Source: Berberis thunbergii
Lineage: Eukaryota; Streptophyta; Magnoliopsida; Ranunculales; Berberidaceae
DNA length: 64,000 nt
NCBI GenBank assembly: GCA_003290165.1
Contig: QNQO01000529.1
Location: forward strand, 62,001-126,000
Reading direction: 5' to 3'
Shown here: piece after piece, positions 23,425 to 34,164 of the stretch
Position numbering within the stretch: the first letter of the stretch is position 1
Layout of the letters: each line of letters opens with the position of its first letter
The notes under the pieces: generated by a model
The model's database searches: none
Told to the model about the DNA's origin: nothing
What the model saw: only the letters and a program-made list of their open reading frames with translations
Position numbers and translations under genes: made by a program

Positions 23425-23803
23425 ATGGATCGAGAATGGGTAAATGCGGATCGATTATCTGAAGAGTACAAGAAAGGGGTGGAAGAGTTTTGTGCTTATG
23501 CAACTAAGAATGCTAAAAATCCAATGTTCATTAAATGTCCGTGTCGAAAATGTTTAAATGTAAAAGAGGTTAGTGGTCAAATGAAGTTGCACGAGCATTT
23601 ATTGTGTCATGGTATTGACAAAACATATAAGGTTTGGACATATCATGGTGAGAGCAAAGATAAACGTAGCTCAATTGGCAAACGTAAACATAGTTTATCA
23701 AGTCAATTGGGCTCCCAGTTTGAGTTTATAAATAAAATGAACTCAAGTGATATGGGAGATGGTAATGAAAAATCTAGTCCTGTGAAGAATTCCCCAAGTC
23801 AAG
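23425..23803 (+). pseudogene. CACTA-2 transposase-associated domain exon
   Basis: The reading MDREWVNADRLSEEYKKGVE, then FIKCPCRKCLNV, then HLLCHGIDKTYKVWTYHGE is the Transpos_assoc domain at the N-terminus of plant En/Spm TNP2-type transposases. The zinc-binding CPCxKC and LxxHxxxxGI pattern is intact. The frame is open to a GTACCT donor. The following exons, including the DDE catalytic domain, are absent and captured gene fragments take their place. It is presumably not active as a transposase. Confidence 0.9.
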
Positions 23804-24404
23804 GTACCTTTGCTATCTCAATCTGCGTTTAAATTTTAGTAATTGGTGTGGTTGTTTGTTTGGATATACATATTGTCTTCCTGTCATGTTCTTAAAATCA
23901 TATGTTTTTAATCATGCTGTAAAACACTTGTCTTGGTGCATGTTATGCGATGCACGAACGTTTGGAATCTGATTAAGTTTAGTTATATTCTCTGCATTAC
24001 TCAAAACAGCTCATGATAATTCTGGATACCAAGAAAAACTGTAGTGATCCAACTTAACACCTTCAATGTCTGAGCATCCATCAAAAAAATGTTATGATAG
24101 TTTAAACTTTCCACAGTTTGAAAATATGCTTAGCTTACACTACCTTGGGAGGCCATATAGGACAAGAATGGTTGTGACTTCACATATCCGAGTCAGCTTC
24201 TGTGGCGGTGAACTCATACCTAAAAGTCGGTTTCCACCAATTCTTGGTCTTCTAAGAATCTGAGACATTTCGATAAGGAGAAAAGTAAGGAAACTGTATT
24301 ATCAATATCACTGCTGTAGTCAACTGCAAAAATCAAGAACATTGTAATATATTTCCAATGATGGTGGCCCTGACAATGGGACTTTGCCTCCCCCCTCAAT
24401 GGAA

Positions 24405-24915
24405 TACATAAGTCCAGTTCTGACCAGGTTGGATCGGACAATTTGTACCCGAAACTCCATCTTGCCATGAGTTTAGTCTCTGTTGTATGCCATTCCTGCA
24501 CCCACCCACCCCTGTTATCCACCTCTCTATTGAAGAACAAAAATTTCACCAAAAAAATCAAAAAAAAAAAATTATCCTTTAATCTTTTTGTCTGGATTTC
24601 AGGCCTCTATTCAATAAACTATATGAGTTGAAGTATTGAAATGATTTTACAAATCGTTGAAGATTTAGTTGTATTAGAAAAGTTATTTTTGGTTCGACTA
24701 CAACTTGTGCTCTATTACGAAAAAAATTATGAAGGTCTGTTTCAAACATTAATTTTTAATCAAGAATTTTGAATTGAAGTTTGTCAAGTTTATTAATTTT
24801 CATACCATGTCATGAGAAAGGGTTCATCCAAATTGTTGAAGATGTTTACATGAACATAATCATTAGTAGTTGCATTGATGAGTGGACCTGGGAACATCCC
24901 ATTGATGGTTATAAC
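24405..24915 (-). pseudogene. Captured SKU5-similar multicopper oxidase, two exons
   Basis: Minus strand exon 24915-24806 reads VITINGMFPGPLINATTND, then VHVNIFNNLDEPFLMTW. A phase-2 GTATGA donor follows. An intron leads to an acceptor TGCAG at 24496 and a second exon reading NGIQQRLNSWQDGVSGT, then NCPIQPGQNWTYVF, then a stop. The two exons join exactly in frame across the W codon. This is the first cupredoxin domain of SKU5/SKS proteins (GPI-anchored or secreted, cell-wall growth). It is opposite in orientation to the other captured pieces of CACTA-2. Confidence 0.9.
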
Positions 24916-24929
24916 CTGTTCATATACAC

Positions 24930-25135
24930 CAAGAATCAATCATCAATGAACATATCGTACACTGAAAACACAAGCAATTCAGTAAACGTAATGTACTTAC
25001 AGAACATAGTCAAACTCAAAAGGACATTGTTCCAGGTAAGATTTTTGTTTTTCATCAATGAAAATGTTATCAAAAGGACATTGTTCCAGGTAAGATTCTT
25101 GTACTTACAGAACATAGTCAAACTCATAAGGGAAG
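24930..25135. repeat. Local direct repeat in CACTA-2
   Basis: AAAAGGACATTGTTCCAGGT occurs at about 25018 and 25074, and ACAGAACATAGTCAAACTC at about 25000 and 25108. A ~55-bp segment has been duplicated and re-ordered. No gene seen from here to 26140. Confidence 0.7.
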
Positions 25136-26149
25136 CAGTTTGATTGTTCGGACGGCTAAATATTTTTGCTTCAAAGTTGCCTGTTCGAGTCCAACTATCA
25201 CACTGATGTATCCATCACCTTAAGTAGAGTGCTCTGTTTAGGTTGTGGAGCCTGAACCACTTGTTTAATAGGGATATGCGCATCCAAAGACTTGTAGTGA
25301 TACTAAAAACCGGAGCCAGTATTATGCTGAGTGTGACGTGTCCGACACAGGTAGAACCTAGTGTTTGAATGAGGCTTCTTTGATTGGTTTAAACTTTTCT
25401 CAGATTTAATAACGTATTGTTGATGCCTTACGTGAAGGAGGCATAGAGATTTGCAAAACATAACTTCTTATGTTCTTGTTTTTATATTTCGTTGTTTTTT
25501 AGGTTGGACTGTTTGCACTTGTTTGAGGATGATTTGTTCTTTTCTTTTCTCACATTCAATCCCATAATATGAGGTTTATCCAAGAAATCAAACAGTTTCT
25601 GACTTCCTGAAAGTACATAACGAGTTTCATATGCAATTTGCTGGTAACCACTGCCATGTTTTAGGAATTTTTTTTGCTCTCTTTTAGTTGCCGCTACCTT
25701 GGAAGAATCTCCTTGTTACTTTCTTGTTCAGGTCTTTACCCTCTACCATGATCTCAGCTCAAGTTGTACCCTTATTGATCATGTACTACACAAATCTACT
25801 CATCCTATCAGATAAAAGATATCAGTAATTCAGTTCGTATCTCTCTACAACTTATCCGTTTCTAAGATCAACGAATGAATTCACCTCAACAACTCTGTGA
25901 TCATCCTCCCTTTAACCTTTCTTACTTTTTCCCCTCGAAACAGACCTGTATGAAACAAACCACAAGTATAACTACAAAACTCTTTGATCATGCAAAACTC
26001 TTAGTTGCATAAGCACAAAACAGACCTGGAAAGAAACTGGGAAACTCTGTTTCTTCACAGAGTTTCTTTACAGGCAAGAAACAGGCAAGAAACTGGGAAA
26101 CTCTGTTGTAAAGAAACTCTATTTTCAGTTCCTTAAAAATCCAACTCAA

Positions 26150-26453
26150 TTTCCAGTTTCCTGGGAGGACTTGACAATTGGAGAACAGATTGGACAAGGT
26201 AGTAATCTCTGCATCTTCTGCAGATTCTGTCTACACCTTATTAATGCAGTTAGAGAATACAATTTTCTGCTAAGTTTCATCTTTACAAGCAATTTTAGTA
26301 AATTCACCGCTAATAACTGGAAATCATAGCAGCATGATTTTAAATTCATCCTTTTTCATGAACTTTCCCATAATGTTCTTCTCATCCTAGTTATGTCATT
26401 AATGAACTGCAGGTTCTTGTGGAACGGTATATCATGGTCTATGGTATGGCTCG
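26150..26453 (+). pseudogene. Captured Raf-like MAPKKK exons (glycine-rich loop)
   Basis: An exon ending at 26198 reads PVSWEDLTIGEQIGQ. A GTAGTA donor and an intron follow, then an exon 26413-26453 reading GSCGTVYHGLWYGS. Joined, this is kinase subdomain I, IGQGSCGTVYHG, of plant Raf-like (EDR1/CTR1-related, PAS-Raf) kinases. The next exon with the catalytic Lys (normally DVAVKVF) is not present, so there is no kinase activity. Both splice junctions are still readable. Confidence 0.85.
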
Positions 26454-26858
26454 GTATGTTTCTGTTCCTTTCCTGCCTTTTATTGACTGTATTGTGAGGC
26501 ACGGGTTTGAAATGAAAGGGAGATCTCTTATATGATGATGAATATACGGCAGGTTATCTAGAAGGAGGGAAATTCAATATAGGCTGCTCTTTTAGGGTGT
26601 TCTCCTAATCATGAGGGTAATTAGAAGGGGAGATCTCTTATATGATAATGTAGTTATGATATCAATTGAAGATCAAACTAGTTCTATCAAATTCAATACA
26701 AGAAACCCAGGAATTGACAATTGATTTTGTTAATGTGTTTGTTGTTTTCTTTCCATTTGTTGTGTGATTGTGTTTGTTGCTTCAATTGCTGAAAAATGTA
26801 CTAATAATTGACATGTAATGACCTCTTCGGTATTGCTGTTCTTGTACAAAACTTGCAG

Positions 26859-27083
26859 CAAGAGACAAGAGTTCCTGATGTGGATATCCGTGGTTCCTTT
26901 AAGGTAGATGAAAACTTGGACACTGATACATTGGAGCAGCAATTGGATGAGGTAACTAAGAAGAGGAAAGAGTTGCAACAGAAGGAAATCGATCTGCAGG
27001 CTATCATCATGGCCTGGAAACTAATGGAAAAGCCGAATAACTCTGGTTCGCAACGTAAAAGGCCAAAAAAGGCTACTCCCAAG
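26859..27083 (+). pseudogene. Captured coiled-coil exon, family not named
   Basis: A 225-nt exon between TTGCAG and GTAAAT, fully open (75 codons). It reads VPDVDIRGSFKVDENLDTD, then a heptad-like EQQLDEVTKKRKELQQKEID, then a basic tail ending RKRPKKATPK. It looks like a host coding exon rather than CACTA sequence, but I cannot name the gene. Confidence 0.55.
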
Positions 27084-28046
27084 GTAAATTGGTATTTCCA
27101 ATTTTTCTTTGATATTTAAAATTTCTTTGGTTTGTTCAGTTTTAGTTTTGTAATATTGTTACTTGAGGTTTATAACATGCTCATAATGGAACATTATTTG
27201 GCTGGTCAAATAATGGGTATTAATTTTCTGTTTAAAATGGTGCAATTTCGGTTTGGGGGTTTTGTTGACTGGATGAAATTTTTTAGCTTATTAGTATCAT
27301 AGCTTTCAGTAACTAATCGTGTCTGGGTTCAATGTTTATTTGGTTATGAGGATTATGGAATTACCAACTATGAGCTATATGTTTGTTAATTATGTTTTAC
27401 TTTCAACAAACAGTACCCATACTCATCTTCTCACACCCCTTGTCAAATTTTATTTATTCACATTATTGTTCTCTATTGTTTGTAAATGGTGAAAACAGGT
27501 TAGATATGAAAAATAATGGACATACATAGGGGGATAGGCCAACACTGCTTATCGTTTAGTCGCCATATCCGTGACTCTGAGGTAGCAATACAGTAAGACT
27601 AGTAGATTGAATGCATGTGTGATAATATGAATCTCTAGTGCTTACTTTGATCATTAAGTTTTACATCTCATCGTTTCATACTCGAGTTGAACACTTGCCA
27701 ATGCTTCCATATCCCCATTTCTATTCTCTATTGTTGGCGAGAAGTGTGTTGGCGAGAAGTTGTGACTCAGTAGTAGCAATATAATTGTACTTGTTTCTGA
27801 AAACATAAATTTGTAGTTTCCATGGGTCATAATAATAACTTGATTTGATCGATTCACTGTCCTCAGTGTATTACAAGCAACTCATGGTTTATGCTTTGGT
27901 GAAAATTTGCACTCTTGCAGTGATAAGTTTCTCTTATTTTAGAAAAAATGTAGTTCAGTTTAGTCTCTGAAATGTCCCATATGTTATTCATCTAATTTAG
28001 ATACGAAATTCAATTGTTTGACTTATTATCTGTGGTAAACCTGCAG

Positions 28047-28885
28047 AGGCTATTTTTGCTGAGACTTCGCCTGTTGTGACTTCAGTCTTGGATGGCTACA
28101 ATGTTTGTATATTTGCATACGGGCAGACGGGAACAGGGAAGACATTTACGATGGAAGGGACCCCAGATAACAGAGGAGTTAATTATAGGACCTTGGAGGA
28201 ACTGTTCCGGATTTCTAAGGAGCGAAGTGCTACTTTGAGATACAGTTTGTTTGTAAGCATGTTAGAAGTTTACAATGAAAAAATAAGGGATCTTTTGATA
28301 GAGGATTCCAACCAACCAACTAAGAAGTAAGTTTTAAATTCTATAACCTTAATTTGAAGCAATGGCTAGTCTTAGATTATGAAACGATTACACTGACACC
28401 GGCACCAACACGTGTGTACTGTCTGACATGGATACGAGGTATCCGACGTGTTGACTTAAAAAACTCAATGTGGGGACATGCTTGAACATTACGATATTAT
28501 CTGTTTTTCCTACAATAGAACTTATTTTTTTTCGAATGATACAATATTTATGAAGAATTGAAACCTTCAGAAGATACCTGAAATAATTGATGATCAAAGC
28601 ACGGAGTGTGTTTTCTCAGAGTGTCCAATACGTATCTAATACATGATTTTTTTGAATACAAAATGTCCTAGTAATATTGGGTCTTAGCAGGTGTACTAAT
28701 CTTACTGATCAAATTTATGAAGGTTGGAGATAAAACAATCAGCAGAAGGTACTCATGGAAATTCATGGCCTGGTGGAAGCTCATGTTCACAGCATAGAAG
28801 AAGTGTGGGAGCTACTTAAGACTGGAAGTCGAAGCAGATCAGTTGGATCAACCAATGCTAATGAGCTTAGCAGCCGCTCTCATTG
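28047..28885 (+). pseudogene. Captured kinesin-14 motor-domain exons
   Basis: Exon 28047-28326 reads AIFAETSPVVTSVLDGYNVC, then the P-loop FAYGQTGTGKTFTMEG, then NYRTLEELFRISKER and SMLEVYNEKIRDLL. Exon 28723-28885 begins LEIKQSAEGT. After a single-base insertion it continues VEAHVHSIEEVWELLKTGSR, then the switch I motif ANELSSRSH. Donor and acceptor phases match (AAG AA|G). This is part of a plant KIN14 motor. Switch II and the microtubule-binding part are absent and the second exon is frameshifted, so it is not functional. Confidence 0.93.
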
Positions 28886-29550
28886 GTAAATAGCCAGCAT
28901 CAAATATTATTTTTTATTTAAATTGTTAGATATTGGTTTCTAAATCAATCCCATCATTTCAACTTTGGAAGCCTATCTAGGAAGCATTTAGCATTTAGTT
29001 TTTTTGTTTAATAGTTGCCAACTTCAGAGTCGAGGGCATTTTTAGAGCTATCATTTCATCCAAATAGTTTTTTGTGGACATTATGCAAGTCGCTAGATGA
29101 GGAGCTTGCAATCCTACAGTTTGACTTTCCTTTGCTCTAAAGATAACCATCTATTTTGTTTTCGTGGTTGTTTTCCTTTAGGATCATAATTGTTTGCTTG
29201 AAACTGTTTACTAAGAAAATTTGTGCTGAAGATTGATTGATCTGTTTGGCTTGTCTCATGATCCTAGTTTGTTAATCATAAGCATTTCTACGTATAGATA
29301 AGTTGGCAACTATTTCTTATGATAACTTTTAACTGTTTTCCAGAGGGGCATTGCTTATTCGGGAGTTATACGTTTCTTTTGTGACACTGAGCTGATGCTG
29401 CGGAAGTAGTTCTAGCCCCTATGTCATCTTGTCCATGTACTTCTAATGAATTCATTTAGACCTGTCAGGATGATGATGTGTAGGTGGAATCTTATATTGG
29501 TAATTCGTTTTTACCAAGTTTAAACTGCTAATTTTCATTGGTGACACTGC

Positions 29551-29657
29551 AGAGTATTTGTGAAGATTTGCCTCTATGGACCATGGTGTACTTGTTGCCT
29601 AATCTAGTTAGTTGGTCAAGTGAATTCCTCCTTGGCACTGCCTCCTCTGCATATCAG
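29551..29657 (+). other. Possible captured exon, GH1-like end
   Basis: After a CTGCAG acceptor the frame ends in SEFLLGTASSAYQ before a GTATCA donor. FLFGTASSAYQ is the end of exon 1 in many plant family-1 beta-glucosidases. The upstream part does not look like a GH1 N-terminus, so this rests on one short motif. Confidence 0.3.
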
Positions 29658-29735
29658 GTATCACAACTTCTACAATTTCCTCCTTAGTGTGTGTGTGTGT
29701 TGTTATACTTATACAATGCCATGATGCAATTTCAG

Positions 29736-29929
29736 GTTATGCGAGGATACAATTTGAAGTGGCGGTAGAATCTGAGAAACATTCAGCGATGCCGCAATGT
29801 ACAGACGAAGTTAGGACTGTAGGAGAAGCTGTTGGCCATTTCATTACGTGGCCAAAAAAGCTGGTGTATATATATGATAGCATATTAACAATTTTGTATG
29901 AATGCTTAAATTATATTTTGAATGAATGA
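29736..29929 (+). pseudogene. CACTA-2 3' protein domain
   Basis: After a TTTCAG acceptor the frame reads GYARIQFEVAVESEKHSAMP, then DEVRTVGEAVGHFITWPKKL and a stop. A domain with the pattern EVxTVGxAVGxFxxWPxxLV is common near the C-terminus of plant En/Spm-encoded proteins. Its position just inside the right subterminal repeats fits the element's own gene. Confidence 0.6.
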
Positions 29930-30049
29930 GAAACAGTTAGTTATCATGTTGTGTCTTTATTGATTGATTGAACGTTGTCATTATTATATTAAATATTATA
30001 TAAAAAAAATATTATATGGTAGTTAATAAAAAAATACACCGAAATTAAA

Positions 30050-30275
30050 TAGCGCTTTAGAAGCTAATTAAAAAAAATCAAAAAAAAAAATTAAAAAAAT
30101 CAACAAAATTAAATAGCGCTCATAAAAGCGCTATGCAAGCTAATTTAAAAAAAAAATTTAACGCTTAGATAGCGCTTAATAAAGCGCTATCTAACGAAGC
30201 GCTATTCAAGTACGCGCCTTGCATAGCGCTTTTTTGAGCGCTATCTAAGCCTATTTTTAAGCGCTATGCAAGCCT
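30050..30275. repeat. Right subterminal AGCGCT repeats of CACTA-2
   Basis: About ten copies of ATAGCGCT/AGCGCTAT in both orientations, some paired as AAAGCGCTATCTAACG. They mirror the left cluster at 22535-22800. Confidence 0.85.
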
Positions 30276-30293
30276 ATATTTGTAGTAGTGTAT

Positions 30294-30862
30294 ATATATG
30301 AATTCGAAAGGAGTGTTGAAAGAGCCCATTAAGAGAGAAAACTTGTTATGCATTTAATGCTATCATTTGCCTCCAATAGAAACTAGATCGTAAATCTCAA
30401 ACTATTTAAGATTGAAACACCTTTCACTGAACTTGTATTGCCTTTATAATGGATTGTTTATATGCATATGTTGAATGAGCATTATTATCTTGACAATGAA
30501 TGTCAACCAGATAAAAAGAGAAAACAAATGGGAAACCAAATGTACCAAATTCGAGTGTGACTTGCGATGTTATGGGAATTAGTATAAGAGAAGGGCTTTT
30601 TGTTGAATGCATATTTGAGCTCCAATTTTCTAGAGAATTAATAATATAAGTACAAAGCATCACAATGCTTTGTCACCATGGATAGAGCCTCATCGAAGCA
30701 ATCAAACTTTTAACCAGGTTATGCACCCGGGTCTTTGGTTAGCTTTTTGTCATTTTATTTTTACATTCAAATATTACATGCTTCAAAATTATTTTTGCAT
30801 AATCATAGGAAACACTATCATGACTTTTACTTGTGCAAATTTAGGTAGGCAAGGAAAGTTTC
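30294..30862. other. Unique-looking spacer between CACTA-2 and MULE
   Basis: No gene, repeat or element end recognised. It would be continuous with 22148-22503 before CACTA-2 inserted. Confidence 0.5.
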
Positions 30863-32442
30863 TTGACACCACCATTTAGACTTTTGACACCACCACCTTC
30901 TCAAAAAATTACAAATTTTGCCCCTACTAAGTGACACATTGATTTAAACCCCCAAACCCAAATCACTTTTTTGTCTTACATACACCCACCTCCTCCTTCA
31001 CTGTCCAGCAACTACAACAACACCAACAAACAACAATAACTTCGCAACAGCAACAACATCAATAGCAACAACAACGATCTCGCAACCCCTCCTTCATTTC
31101 TCTCTATGACAACCAATATCAGATATATGGTTTTCGTCGAAATCGCCAAGACTGTGTTCTAATCTCTGACAGCCTACATTGACAGATTCTAACCCAATCT
31201 CGCCAATTCCCAATTATTATTATTTTCAATTTTGCATAGGGCTGAACAAAAAACCGATCAAACCGATTAAACCGACCGAACCGATCTAAACCGATCGGTT
31301 CGGTTTGATTTCGGTTTTAAAAAATTCAAAACCGAAGTGATCGGTTCAGTTTTCGGTTTCTATGTGATTTTAACCGACCAAACCGAACCGACCAATTATT
31401 ATATATATAAATAATACAATATGTTTAAAATAGTCGGTCAGTTCGGTTTTGGTTTGATTTTAGTGGGTTTGATTCAGTTACGGTTTGCATAAATTAGAAT
31501 CGGTTCGGTTTCGGATCGGTTTTGTTAATGGTCGGTTCGATTTCGGTTTGAAATTTTTAAAACCGACCTAAGTCGGTTCGGTTCACGATTTAGGTGAAAA
31601 ATCGAACTGTCGATTCGGTTTTTAGCCCTAATTTTGCAACCATGGGCTAACACATTAGCTCTTAATCTCGCAGCCATGGCTGCGAAAATGAAAAACAAAA
31701 TGGTTATTGTTGAAATTGGCAAGATTGGGTTAGAATTTGTATCCAACATTGTGAAATTGATAATAAAAAATAAACCTCACCCAAATCGTCGAGAATGGAA
31801 TCCAATTTAGCAGGTCGTGCCTGCGAAATTGAGAACCATTCTTGTTGATTTAGAAAGAACCATTTTTTGATTTCACCATCCTAGGCTGCAAGATTGAATT
31901 TTGATCTCACCTACGCTCCTACGAGATCGAGTCCAATCTCGCTGCCATTGTAGCACGGATTGGATGAAGGGACAATGAGAAGAAGGGGCGGGCATATAAC
32001 ATGTTTATAATGAGAGGTTTAACTCACAAATTAAACTTCTTTCATACACGAACCGTCTGTCCTCATCCTCTTATGACTTCCTCTCCAACCAGGGTTTTTA
32101 CTTTCTCCACAATTTCCCCTAACTTCATCTCTCCCTTGAAGCGAGTGGGCATACACAATACAAGCTTTCATTGAACCAAAGCCCTCAGTAGCTTCACGAT
32201 TCGCCTACCTCGAAAGTTATATGGGGCAAAAATCATTCGGACACAAAGATACCCCAAGGTGATTTGTTGAAAGTTTGGTTCTTGATGAGGTTTTGGAGAT
32301 AGCCGCAGCAAAGGGAAGCGGCAAAGTGCTAAAGGAGGTGGAGTGGATTTGGAGTTTAAATGGGTGGTGTCACTTAGTAGGGGCAAATATTGTAATTTCT
32401 TTTAGGGTGGTGGTGTCAAAGAGTGACAGTGGTACTGTCAAA
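30863..32442. mobile_element. Non-autonomous MULE with ~95-bp TIRs
   Basis: The left ~95 bp (TTGACACCACC, ACAAATTTTGCCCCTACTAA, GTGACAC) are an imperfect inverted copy of 32345-32442. Long TIRs without transposase fit a Mutator-like element. GAAAGTTTC lies directly left of it, but I could not find a clear 9-bp duplicate on the right. It carries a minus-strand open stretch (32386-32168) and a nested hAT (31237-31630). Its right ~310 bp are repeated at 2399-2706. Confidence 0.65.
31237..31630. mobile_element. hAT MITE, 394 bp, AACCGA-rich
   Basis: The ends TAGGGCTGAACAAAAAACCG and complement TAGGGCTAAAAACCGAATCG are inverted. The 8-bp TSD ATTTTGCA is perfect (31229-31236, 31631-31638). The body is built from many AACCGA/TCGGTT units. 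No coding. Confidence 0.95.
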
Positions 32443-32517
32443 AACTAATACTTGAAATTTTACCTCTGATAAGTTTGTTATTGTATTGGCATAATTTGTT
32501 GGATATGTAACTATTTG

Positions 32518-33646
32518 TAGGGGTGGGCATTCCATCCCGCGATCCCGTTCCCGTCCCGATCTCGTCCCGTCCCGATTTTTCCGAGTCTTAATGGGATTGA
32601 ATAATTTCATCCCGATCCCGATCTAAAATGGGATGGGATGGAGATTTTCAATCCTGCCAATCTCGTCCCGTCCCGAACTAATTTATTAATATTAATTATT
32701 AATATTTTTATTTAATTATTTATTTTAGAATTGTGGATGCCCATACAAATATACTGATGTATATAACATTTTTAGCATCTCAATGAATCTCTCACACATA
32801 TCTCTAGATTAATATGTAAATTACTAAATTTGTAATACTTTTCACTTTCTCAGTTCTCCTCTCTTTGATAAAACATTCGGTCATTCTTTTAGTTCGGTAT
32901 ATCACTTTTGTGTCATTAGACTATGAACTAGATCTTTTTGGTAGGCTGATGTTGTGGGACATAATGGACGCAGTATCAATGAATATGACATTGAGTTTCG
33001 CACTCTTAACATCCACACTAAACCTCAGGAAACGGAATGTAAACTTTGACCTGGAATATTACTAAAAGGCTTGAATCAAGCTTCAATTTCAAGAATGTGT
33101 TGACAAGAAGACAACAATTTGCCACCCTGTCCAAACTTATTTCAGCAGAGTCCAGTTGTAGATACATCCCTCAGTTGCTCTGGTTGTAGTCAACCTGATC
33201 ACTTACATCACAATTTCTCCAAAGGAAAATTCATGCTTGATTAGGTGAGCGAACACGAGTTGGTGGATAGGGGGTACCACAACAATAGGGTGAAGGTGAG
33301 TTGATTTCCTTGGTTGCAGCAGGGCACTGCATGTACCCTTGAAGCTGGGGAGGGTGATGGAAAGTGAACATTCAAGCAAAGTACAAGTAATTTATTTTAT
33401 TAAATTAGTAATTTTAATTCGGTATATGTTCTATGTATTTTAGAACTTCAGACTTCTAGACTTCTAGTTGATAATATGTTCAAAATGTATTCTCCAGATT
33501 AGCACGCTGATCCCGTCCCGTCCCGAATCCGTTTGGGATGGGACGAGGTCGAGATGGGGTTTTTCCCATCCCGTCTCGTCCCAATCCCATATGAATGGGA
33601 TGAGATAGGGATGAGTATATCTCGTCCCGTCCCATGCCCACCCCTA
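32518..33646. mobile_element. Non-autonomous hAT element, 1129 bp
   Basis: The ends TAGGGGTGGGCAT and ATGCCCACCCCTA are perfect 13-bp inverted repeats. The TSD is ACTATTTG (32510-32517, 33647-33654). The empty site with one ACTATTTG is preserved in copy A at 2779-2786. The subterminal regions are built from CCCGTCCCGAT/GGGATGGGA motifs. No transposase frame recognised in the middle. Confidence 0.95.
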
Positions 33647-33654
33647 ACTATTTG

Positions 33655-34164
33655 TATTCAACTCTTCGATAGGTGCAATATTGTTTCCCAATCAAGTTTT
33701 GTCCAAGTGATTTGACTTATATCTTTGAGGAGTTTTCTAAAAGAAAATTTCCCCCATTGTTGTTAGATTGTACACCCCAGTAGTCATGCCTTCAAATTGT
33801 AAAACCCAATGCACTTTCAGACTTGAATCTTCTTAAGGCATTCTTGAGCCTTCTTGGATATTCTTGATTTGAATGGTAATTCCTAAGTCACTCTTCCCAA
33901 TTCCCATGGTATTTTTCTTTATAGATTACGTTTTACTTGACTTTAAAGTCGTAACCCCAAACCTTATAATCGAAGATATTTTGGTAAGGTTATTAGTAAA
34001 GCCTTTATTCCTTTATTACGTTCAAGTATGTCAGCAAGACTTGGTGGAAATTACTTACTAATGATCCTAATTCCATTAAGAAACATCAAATTTATGCAAA
34101 GGGAGTATACTCGGACAATGGCTTTACATTCTCATTACTTAAAACACAATTATTGTTTCACAAA
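33655..34164. repeat. Duplicated segment, copy B of 2787-3237
   Basis: Collinear with 2787-3237 up to about 34110. After that it diverges into AT-rich sequence leading to the LTR. No gene seen. Confidence 0.75.

Larger units (their letters stand above)
22504..30290 (+). mobile_element. CACTA-2 (En/Spm) Pack-type element, 7787 bp
   Basis: The ends CACTACTACAAATAT are inverted and perfect for 15 bp. The TSD is TAT (22501-22503, 30291-30293). Both subterminal regions are packed with AGCGCTAT/ATAGCGCT. The element keeps a transposase-associated N-terminal exon (23425-23803) and a 3' CACTA-type domain (29736-29929). The catalytic transposase is missing. Pieces of a SKU5-like oxidase, a Raf-like kinase, a coiled-coil gene and a kinesin-14 lie between them. 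It is probably mobilised in trans, if at all. Confidence 0.95.
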
